Part shown: positions 33,602 to 41,500 of the stretch, in pieces
Position numbering within the stretch: the first letter of the stretch is position 1
How the letters are laid out: each line of letters starts with the position of its first letter
Source of the DNA: Faecalicatena_A orotica
GTDB lineage: Bacteria; Bacillota; Clostridia; Lachnospirales; Lachnospiraceae
Length of the DNA: 64,000 nucleotides
Direction: 5' to 3' (one strand)
NCBI RefSeq assembly: GCF_040545875.1
Contig: NZ_JBEPMR010000015.1
Translations under genes and position numbers: made by a program
The notes under the pieces: generated by a model
Told to the model about the DNA's origin: nothing
Seen by the model: the letters and a program-made list of their open reading frames with translations, nothing else
Databases searched by the model: none

Positions 33602-34125
33602 TATTTACCAGCCTCCTCTCCGCCAGATCCTGACCCTTGGTCGATCTTCTGTGACCAGTCTGCGTAAGGATTGCCGTCTGCATCGTACAGAACAGCTGCA
33701 CACTCCTGAATAACTACTACATTAAAATTATCCTTAAACTCTTCCGGTACTGTAATCTTTGCATCAAGTACGGAAGTCTGGCCTCCTGCCGGTACGATAT
33801 CACTGTAATACCAGTACTCGCCTTCGCCCTGGCTCCATGCAGTGCCATCCGGCTGGGAATAGTCAATAGTGAACTGACTTCCGCAATACGCCTTCACACG
33901 TACATAGCAATCATTTGTTCCGGTATTTCCAATCACAATATGCTTCGTCCAGTCAGAAAAATCTTCTGTTATCTCTGTCCGTTCCCCGAGAGAAATATCA
34001 TGACCGCCGGATGCCGACGCATTCGCTGTAAAATATGCCATGGCCCCGTGTATTGTCATACTCCCCGCCAAAATCACAGCTACTGCTGTCAGCCAGACTG
34101 TTTTGTTCTTCATCATTGTTTTCAT
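33601..34125 (-). CDS. Protein with SipW-type signal peptide (TasA/CalY-like), short form
   Basis: A 174-residue exported protein. The signal region MKTMMKNKTVWLTAVAVILAG is followed by SMTIHGAMAYFTANASASGG; AYFTA is the classic SipW-substrate cleavage context. The mature part has WTKHIVIGNTGTNDCYVRVKAYCG and VPAGGQTSVLDAKI, as in camelysin-type domains, and includes at least three cysteines that could form disulfides. It ends in a Gly/Ser/Glu tail without an anchor, so it is probably secreted or polymerises outside. A second in-frame ATG at codon 4 is possible. Confidence 0.75.
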   Translation of the reverse strand: MKTMMKNKTVWLTAVAVILAGSMTIHGAMAYFTANASASGGHDISLGERTEITEDFSDWTKHIVIGNTGTNDCYVRVKAYCGSQFTIDYSQPDGTAWSQGEGEYWYYSDIVPAGGQTSVLDAKITVPEEFKDNFNVVVIQECAAVLYDADGNPYADWSQKIDQGSGSGGEEAGK

Positions 34126-34152
34126 AGCTTCCAGCCTCCTTTACTGCGCCGT

Positions 34153-35130
34153 CTATTCGACCGGCTTCTGGTTCCACTGCCATTCACCGTCTTCATATGT
34201 GAACTGGTTCTCTACTCCATAGCCGCCGTTGTTGCCATCATTATAAGTATTTGCAAATGCTACGCTGGCAATTGTAACATCTACTCCATTTGCTACGATT
34301 GTAGCTGTCTGGCTCTGTGCTGTTGTTAATTCATAGCTTGAGCCTGGATACACTTCTGTAACTGTAACTATCATGCCTGCCGGAATATTCTCGACTATTA
34401 ATGACTGCCGGCCTGCCTCTGTAAAAGTCATGGATACTACATTGCTGTATCTGTCTGTACCTTTTTCCCCTTCAATCGTAAATACGAAGGTTGCAGGTCC
34501 GAGTGAACTGTTGTATTCCGTAAGGTCCTTTATAATCTCCAGATTTCCCAGCCTTGGTTCTGCACCCATCTTGACAAGACTCTCTGCATCATATAACCAT
34601 TCGTCATCTTCCGGCCTCTGTGATGAATAGTAGAGGTTATTCGGAAGAGAGATTAAATATGGGGTAAAACTATATTCATACTGGGTACTCGATAAGGTAT
34701 CCATCATAACCAGATACATTCCTGTTTCAAGTCCTGAAGCAACTCCTTCTCCAGTAGTATGGTCAATTACGGCCTCCTTTGCCGGAGTCTTTCCATCTGT
34801 ATTCGATGCCGCTGTGGCAGCCGCTGCTTCCCAGTCTGCATTTTCATCCTGTGAAAGCGCCTCTATGTCTACTCCATAGCTGCTGTCAAGCATTGTGAAA
34901 TGTCTTGACTCTGATACAGATGCGATTCGGTAAAGCTTAGCCGTAATATCCGGAGCATTGGAATCTGTCCGGTATACACTATCCGACGGTACTGTCAGTG
35001 TCAAAGAACACTGCTTTGTGATGTCGATCGCATCTGCCGCGTTGATATCTGTCAGTGACAATATCGGTACAACTAAAGCGCAAATGAGAACGAATACCTT
35101 ACTCTTTTTCATAAATTCTCTTATCTTCAC
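34153..35130 (-). CDS. Pilin-like surface protein (DUF5979-type domain), no sorting signal
   Basis: A 325-residue exported protein. The signal peptide is 1-31 (ending INAAD). The N-terminal domain (about 32-190) resembles pilin N-domains (ITAKLYRIASVSESRHFTML, GLETGMYLVMMDTLSS). A DUF5979/Cna-B-like domain (about 190-290) follows with LEIIKDLTEYNSSLGPATFVFTIEG and VTVTEVYPGSSYEL. It ends at FTYEDGEWQWNQKPVE with no LPXTG motif or membrane helix, which is unusual for a sortase-pilus subunit. It overlaps the sortase gene upstream by 4 bases. It may be a minor pilin or a periplasm-side component. Confidence 0.7.
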   Translation of the reverse strand: MKIREFMKKSKVFVLICALVVPILSLTDINAADAIDITKQCSLTLTVPSDSVYRTDSNAPDITAKLYRIASVSESRHFTMLDSSYGVDIEALSQDENADWEAAAATAASNTDGKTPAKEAVIDHTTGEGVASGLETGMYLVMMDTLSSTQYEYSFTPYLISLPNNLYYSSQRPEDDEWLYDAESLVKMGAEPRLGNLEIIKDLTEYNSSLGPATFVFTIEGEKGTDRYSNVVSMTFTEAGRQSLIVENIPAGMIVTVTEVYPGSSYELTTAQSQTATIVANGVDVTIASVAFANTYNDGNNGGYGVENQFTYEDGEWQWNQKPVE

Positions 35131-36020
35131 TTCTTACCCTCCTCCAAGTCTTCTTCGGCCAGCTTCCTGCGCGGCCTGAATAAATGTTTCATAAGAACTA
35201 TTATTAATGCAGTGACTGCCAGACCAAGTAATAAGAACAGCATATAATAATTCTGGATTGCCTGCACCATGGTGTCTACCGGGGTGCTCACCAGCTCTCC
35301 CTCATAAGGTACCCGGTGTCCCCGCACTAAAAGGCGGTGCGTATTCACCCCATAAGGTGTACAAGTAAATAATGTGACGTAATCCTGACCATCCTCGATC
35401 TGCAGTGCCTTATCGAGTGTTTCATGGTCATCTTTATCAACCATCGGAAGTATCTGGTCTACTTCATATGCCAGGTCTTCATCCAGTATGTGGAGATAAA
35501 ATCTGTCTCCCTTTTTCATCTGGTCGATATCGGTAAACAACTTAGCTGCCGGAAGTCCCCTGTGTGCCGACAGAACACTGTGTGTGCTCTCCCCGCCAAT
35601 CGGGAGCTTCGTCCCGTTCATGTGTCCGACCCCGGTCTGTAAAACCTCGTCTGACGTCCCGTGGTAGATGGAAAGCTTTATGTTAACCTTCGGGATGGAG
35701 AGATATCCCATAATCCCGTTCCCTTCCACGTTCAGGACTTTCCAGTATTCCGTATCTTTAATATCAGTGAGTTTTGCATCTGTATTAAATATATCACCAT
35801 AAATATTGTTACTGTCAAATGTGCTGTTGAAACTTCTGGCTGCTTCCCATGCCGCGTCAAAATCCTCCGGTTTCATCTGGCTGATTGCTTTGTCATAGGT
35901 CGAAATCAGCTTTTGCTGCCTGTAAGTATTCCATTGATTAGATATTGTAGGATATACAAGAACTCCAAATCCAATCAGAAACAGCAATCCAAATAAAAAT
36001 GTCGTTATCTTACGTTTCAT
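35127..36020 (-). CDS. Class C sortase (second copy)
   Basis: A 297-residue pilus-polymerising transpeptidase with two membrane segments (about 7-26 and 262-282), the layout of class C enzymes. Catalytic residues are H153 in SAHRGLP, C220 in TLFTCTPYG and R229 in THRLLVRGHR. It cleaves sorting motifs and joins pilins through lysine side chains. Its start overlaps the first sortase by 11 bases. The N-terminal lid region (NTFDSNNIYGDIF area) lacks an obvious DPF/DPW lid motif. Confidence 0.92.
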   Translation of the reverse strand: MKRKITTFLFGLLFLIGFGVLVYPTISNQWNTYRQQKLISTYDKAISQMKPEDFDAAWEAARSFNSTFDSNNIYGDIFNTDAKLTDIKDTEYWKVLNVEGNGIMGYLSIPKVNIKLSIYHGTSDEVLQTGVGHMNGTKLPIGGESTHSVLSAHRGLPAAKLFTDIDQMKKGDRFYLHILDEDLAYEVDQILPMVDKDDHETLDKALQIEDGQDYVTLFTCTPYGVNTHRLLVRGHRVPYEGELVSTPVDTMVQAIQNYYMLFLLLGLAVTALIIVLMKHLFRPRRKLAEEDLEEGKK

Positions 36021-36858
36021 CTTTTTTCCTGCGCTCTCTTACATACATTACTCCAATCAATACCCCTGTGATCAAAAGTCCTACAATTACCCACAAAATA
36101 TAATTTGTCTCAAGACTGATGGATGACTGAGTCTCGTCTGTATATTTCTCTTCATATGGAACCCTGTGTCCGCGGACTAACAGTCTTTCTGTGTTTACAC
36201 CGTATGGGGTGCATGTGAGAAGAGTCATCAGGTCTTCCCCGTCTTCGACGTTCAAATCGGAAGTATCTTCCGGCTTCACAACACTGATCTTATCAACCTC
36301 ATAGCAAAGGGTATCATCCAGTACATGAACCATAAAATGATCGCCCTTTTTCAATTTATCCAGGTCTGTAAATAATGTTGCACTCGGCAGTCCTCTGTGG
36401 GCTGATATAACACTATGCGTATTCTCTCCGCCTATCGGAAGGGAACTTCCCTCCAAGTGTCCTGCTGCATTTCTCAGGACCTCTTCTGATGTGGTATGGT
36501 ATATTGGAAGTTTTACATCAATTTTCGGTATTTCTACCAGTCCCATTATACCATCATCCGTAATATTCAGACAAGCCTCATAAGCGGCATCCTCTTCGGA
36601 CTGGGCATCTGCTATTGCAAAAGAGTCCGGAAGTATCATCGGAACAAGCGCTTTATTGTAAGCCTCTGCCTTTTTCCACTCCTTCTCATAATCAATCTGT
36701 CCGGCCGCCTCCATTTTAGAAACCTTTTCATCATAGCTGCTGATTAATTTTGACTGCCTGTATGAATTCCATTGATTCGCTATAGTCGGATACAGCAGCA
36801 AGGACAACCCTATGACAAAGATGGCTACTATTATAATGTTATGATACTTTTTCTTCAT
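36010..36858 (-). CDS. Class C sortase (first copy)
   Basis: A 282-residue class C sortase. It has an N-terminal membrane helix (about 7-25) and a C-terminal helix (about 250-272). Catalytic residues are H154 in SAHRGLPSA, C216 in TLLTCTPYG and R225 in TERLLVRGHR. DSF at 78-80 lies where class C enzymes carry their DPF-type lid. It follows the major pilin gene past a GC-rich hairpin (36888-36916). Two tandem class C sortases suggest either two pilus types or a division between shaft assembly and minor-subunit addition. Confidence 0.92.
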   Translation of the reverse strand: MKKKYHNIIIVAIFVIGLSLLLYPTIANQWNSYRQSKLISSYDEKVSKMEAAGQIDYEKEWKKAEAYNKALVPMILPDSFAIADAQSEEDAAYEACLNITDDGIMGLVEIPKIDVKLPIYHTTSEEVLRNAAGHLEGSSLPIGGENTHSVISAHRGLPSATLFTDLDKLKKGDHFMVHVLDDTLCYEVDKISVVKPEDTSDLNVEDGEDLMTLLTCTPYGVNTERLLVRGHRVPYEEKYTDETQSSISLETNYILWVIVGLLITGVLIGVMYVRERRKKDET

Positions 36859-36884
36859 ATGAGCTCTCCTTAATGCTGTATATA

Positions 36885-36917
36885 AAATGCAGGGCGGGCG
36901 ACTCCCCCGCCCTGCAA
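36885..36917 (-). terminator. GC-rich hairpin between pilin and sortase genes (probable attenuator)
   Basis: TGCAGGGCGGG (36888-36898) and CCCGCCCTGCA (36906-36916) form a perfect 11-bp stem with a 7-base loop; on the minus strand it runs into TTTTAT. It lies right after the major-pilin stop codon and could stop most transcripts or protect the pilin mRNA, giving more pilin than sortase. Confidence 0.7.
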
Positions 36918-36926
36918 CAAAATTAA

Positions 36927-38471
36927 TTATTTGTTATTTTTGCGGCGTGATGCAAAAAACAGTGCTGCTGCAATTATCATGATCAGGCAGCCGCCAATTG
37001 TGAAGATAGTTGTACCGATACCACCTGTTGATGGAAGGGATGAAAGTTTAGTATTCTTAATAGTAGTCTCGTTTTTATCAATCGTAACCGTTCCATCATT
37101 TGCTACATTGAATGTAGATGTAACTTTACCATCAATTGTAATTGTCCAAGATGCTAATTTACCAGAAATAGTATCAAATGTAGCTGCTATTTTAACTTCA
37201 AATACATGTGTATTAATTGAATATCCATCTGGTGCATTAGTCTCTTTTAAGTAATAAGTTCCTGCTGCTAAGCCTTTCATGTAAATCTGGCCAGCTTTAT
37301 CTGATAATGCTACACCGTCAAAAAGAACATTTCCGTCTTTATCAAAATTTTGATATACATTTTTGCACTCTGCATCTTTATAAAGTGTAAATTCTGCACC
37401 CTCTAAAGCTTTTGAATCAGTATCCTCTCCAATTTTAGTAAGAATCTTATCTGTTCCTGTTGCTGAACCATCAATATCAAATGTGTAAGTATATGTTTTG
37501 TCTTCTTTTTTACCAGTATTTCCATCTGTGTTAGAATCTCTTGTAAAGTCAAGTACTACATTGTTATTATTATCTTTTTCATTAAGTGCTGCATTTTCAT
37601 TCAATTTTGCACTATAAGAAATAACAATTTCTTTACCTACATAATCATTCAGTGTGTAACCACCGTTTACAACAAAGTCAACTGTAATTTCTTGCCCTTT
37701 TAAGAAGAATGAATAATCTTTTGTATCTTCTAATGTTTTAATTACTTTATTGTTTTCTACAACATCAACCTTTAAATTACCAGCATAAGTCAGTCCAGCG
37801 GATAATGTATCAACTACATTTAATCTAGGATATAACCCACCATAATTTGGAACTGGGGAAATTGATACATTATAATTAATAGTATCACCTATGTTAGCAC
37901 TATTTCCTTTTCCATTCTCGTCATCAGCTATTGTCTTCTCAATTGTAGGTTCATCTGTTTTCTTAACCCATGCATTTCCTTCGGTAATTGTATCAGTTAC
38001 TTCTACTTTTCCATCTTTAATAACATTACCATTCTCATTTGCATAGTATACAGACGCAACTACTTCATTATAAACTGTTGCTGTTGAACCCTTGACAATA
38101 ATAAGATACATACCTACCGGAACTTCAGCAGTATAATCTTTTCCTGAAAGTGTTAACGGATAAGAATCGTTGGGTAATGTATCTGCTGCAATAGCTGCCA
38201 ATTCACTTTGTGTTGGGCTAGTAATATCTACTAAATTATAAGGATTACTATAACCAGAGAAATTGTTATTAGCATCATATTCTGCTGTTACAATTGGATA
38301 AGCTGTTACTGATGTAACCGTTTCCTCTATTCCTTTTACAGTAATAATTCCCGTGTCATCAGATGTTCCAACAACACCATCATTACCTTCTGCTGCGAAT
38401 GTCGTTACACCCATTCCCAATACCATAGCCAATGTCAAAAACACTGCTAAGACTTTCTTAATTTTACTCAT
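36927..38471 (-). CDS. LPXTG-anchored major pilin (isopeptide-forming, SpaA-like)
   Basis: A 514-residue pilus shaft subunit. Signal peptide 1-27 (ending TFAAE). A first pilin domain contains the PVGMYLIIVKGS segment; a second (about 175-330) begins EKTIADDENGKGNSANIGDTINYNVSISP. A SpaA/Cna-B domain (about 355-455) has the E-box region GTYYLKETNAPDGYSINTHVFEVKI. The C-terminal sorting signal is LPSTGG (about 480), a hydrophobic helix and RRKNNK. No YPK-type pilin-motif lysine is obvious; VPNYGGLYPRLNV near 205 is the nearest. First gene after the tip protein and followed by two class C sortases. Confidence 0.9.
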   Translation of the reverse strand: MSKIKKVLAVFLTLAMVLGMGVTTFAAEGNDGVVGTSDDTGIITVKGIEETVTSVTAYPIVTAEYDANNNFSGYSNPYNLVDITSPTQSELAAIAADTLPNDSYPLTLSGKDYTAEVPVGMYLIIVKGSTATVYNEVVASVYYANENGNVIKDGKVEVTDTITEGNAWVKKTDEPTIEKTIADDENGKGNSANIGDTINYNVSISPVPNYGGLYPRLNVVDTLSAGLTYAGNLKVDVVENNKVIKTLEDTKDYSFFLKGQEITVDFVVNGGYTLNDYVGKEIVISYSAKLNENAALNEKDNNNNVVLDFTRDSNTDGNTGKKEDKTYTYTFDIDGSATGTDKILTKIGEDTDSKALEGAEFTLYKDAECKNVYQNFDKDGNVLFDGVALSDKAGQIYMKGLAAGTYYLKETNAPDGYSINTHVFEVKIAATFDTISGKLASWTITIDGKVTSTFNVANDGTVTIDKNETTIKNTKLSSLPSTGGIGTTIFTIGGCLIMIIAAALFFASRRKNNK

Positions 38472-38522
38472 ACTTTTTTCTCCTTTTTCTTTTTATTTTG
38501 TTGAGTTACTTTCATTTCTGTG

Positions 38523-38548
38523 CTGGCAGCGCTTTCACGTGCTGCCAG
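38523..38548 (-). promoter_or_regulatory. Hairpin between tip-protein and pilin genes
   Basis: CTGGCAGC and GCTGCCAG form a perfect 8-bp stem with a 10-base loop in the 107-base gap. There is no T-run, so it is more likely an RNA processing or stabilising element than a terminator. A pilin-specific promoter may lie nearby but I could not fix one. Confidence 0.45.
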
Positions 38549-38578
38549 ACGAGACAAGAGTTTCTGTTAAATTATGAA

Positions 38579-41500
38579 TTATTTCGATAATCCAACCCCC
38601 CTCTTGCGTTTGTTTTTATATAGGGTCAGCAGTCCTGCTAAGCACATTAGCAGCGTTCCACCGACGGTATACCAGAAGATTCCTGCGCCTCCGGCTGATG
38701 GAAGATCATATACAGGAGTATTTTCAAATTTGAAATATACTGTTGTGTCATCCTGTACCATATTACCTTCGATCACTTTATCGCCGGATTTGATTGATTT
38801 TAAATCACCATTCTTTGTTATTTCTAGTGTCCATTTTTCTGTACTTACAGCATAACCGACCGGAGCTTTTGTTTCAGTAAGTGTATAGATACCTGTGGCC
38901 ATCTTTCCTTCTAATGCTGTAGTATAATTCTCATCTGTATACCACTTAATAACTCCATTACTATCAGATTTTCCATAATAGGTTTTGGCATCAGATGCTA
39001 ACTCAAACTCTGCATCTGGAAGTACTAAATTATTGTCGCTTGCACTTACTTTCTGAATATCCCAGTTATTATACACTTCTTCATTTGTATAAGTAACCTG
39101 GCCGAGAACTCCATTTTCGTAATCTTTCTGAGCAATAACATCTTCACCGTCTTTGTTGTTTCCAAGTTTAAATGCAACTGATTCAGATTCAGAGTTTGTG
39201 CTGCTTTCGCAATTTGTTATATCATCTATTACAAACGCTTTAACTGAATAGCCATTAGATACAGACTCTATAACTTCATATTCACCACGTGGAAGTTTCT
39301 TCAGTTCTTCACCTTTATAAGATGCACTTGTTTCACCAGCTGGAATAGTTATTGTAACAGTTTTATAATCAGAACCATCTTTATTTATTTTAAATACAAA
39401 GCTCTGATCTTTATTAGATAACTTATCTAATATTTTTGTTATCCTAATCTCACCAACGATTACATTTACAACATATTCACCGTCTGTAACCAGTTTGTTA
39501 GTTTTTGGATTCAGTTCTGTACCACCGTTTGCTGCTGGGGGATTGATTCCGTTAAGCTCACTCATCACCTTTCGTTCAGCTGTTGTATACGGGATAAACT
39601 GAACTTCTAATTCGTATGCCTCAACCCGCTTACCATCTTTATCAACCGCGTGTTCATTCATGTTACCACCCGGATTGTCAGATAACTTGTAGGTATATAC
39701 GAAATATCCAACTGAATCTTCTGTATTCGGATAAATATATTCTATAGATTTATCCGCTCCTAAGGTGATTGTTTGCTTCTCTTGTAATTCCTTCTTTTGG
39801 CTTTCAGTTAACTCTGGAAATGATGGTTTGCCTGTATTTGTAGTTGTTCTATTGTCAAGTTCTACAATACTTAATGTATCAGCCAATTCTTTTGCAAAAG
39901 CTGCCGGATTGATTATATCACCCTTATATATAGTGGTTTCTTTATTATCCATATCCAGCTTAAGAAGTTTTACATTAACCGATGGCTGCGGAAACGTCTT
40001 TGTTGTAGTTTCATCAACATATATTCCTGATGAAGCCCCATTTGTCGGAACCATGTTACCGCCGATAAAGTCATCCTTTGCCTGAATTTTAAAGCTTGCT
40101 GACCAACCATTTGATGTAGGGTCTTCTGAATCTTTGTTTCCAATAATTGCAGAATCACCAGTCCACGTTATTGTTGTAGTACCATCCTCATTTTCCTTAA
40201 TTGTTACATCTTTGTTTTTGCTAAGAGCCGCCTTTGATTCATCAGTAAGTTTAAATCTTGCATCGATTACATCAACAATCTTCTCCGCTTTAACTTTGAA
40301 CAATTCTCCAATGCTTCCCGCGATGTCTTTAAAAATATCATTTAAACCATCTGTATTATCAGTAGTATAGGAATATGTCCTACCATCTTTTGGAGGAGTT
40401 GCAATATAATCACTTAAGAAATTTTTTGCATATGTCCATGACCTATGATTTTCATGACCATATTCGGAACCTGAAGGATCTCCTTCGTTCCAGTAAAAAT
40501 AGGAACTTCCTAAATTATAACCAACCGTGTATAATGTAGCTTTTTCTTTGACATTTTTAGCTTCTTTAACCGCATGATTAGCTACCATACAATTGAAACT
40601 ACTATTAGAAGAACTGTATCCTGGCATTCCATCTGTAAAGAAAAGTACATATTTGTTATCATACTTAGCCTGAGTATCCAGAATACTATTAGTAACTTCT
40701 AAAGCATCTCCCATTGGAGTACCGCCATAATGACTCTTATTGTTAATAAATCCAGTTAGCTTGGAGATATTATCATTAGTATTTAATTGATAAAAATCAC
40801 TTTGGCTAGTTGTTCCATAGTCTCCTTCATCTCCCTGATACCATACAACAGCTATTTCACTTATTGAGGAGGCATCTTTTGCTGATTGAACGAAACTTGT
40901 TGCAGCAGACTTAAGCTTTGTCATACCATTACTTCCCATTGAACTACTTGCATCCAATACAAGTACGATACTAGCCCCTTGCGCTGCTGTTCCTTCTTCT
41001 CTTCCGCTAGTAGATGCCGTTAAATCAATCTGGAAAACTCTATTATTTTCATCAACTACTTTTACAGTTTTATCATTTGTCAAGTGTTTTACCGCTTCTT
41101 CATGTACTGTATAATTGACTATTTTACCATCTTCTACTAATTCTCCTCCTAATGTATATAACGTTGCTACTACCTTGTCTTTTCCTGATTTTTCAACCTT
41201 TACTTTCCATTCAGCATTTTCTTTAGCATAACCGCTAGCAGGTTCTGTCTCTGTTAATGTATATGTGCCTTCTGTTAAATTCTTAAACGTAACTGTTCCG
41301 CTTAAATCAGATGTTGCTTCATATTTTTTTGAAGAATCCTTGTCACTTACAAGTAAGAATTTTGCACCATTAACAGGATTGTCTGATGTATTAACCTTTT
41401 TGAAATTGAAGTCACATTTAAGACTACTTACCTGTACTACTGGTTTTTTGTACTCAGCATTTTTTACCTGATCCTCTGTACTTACTTTGTAAGATACTGA

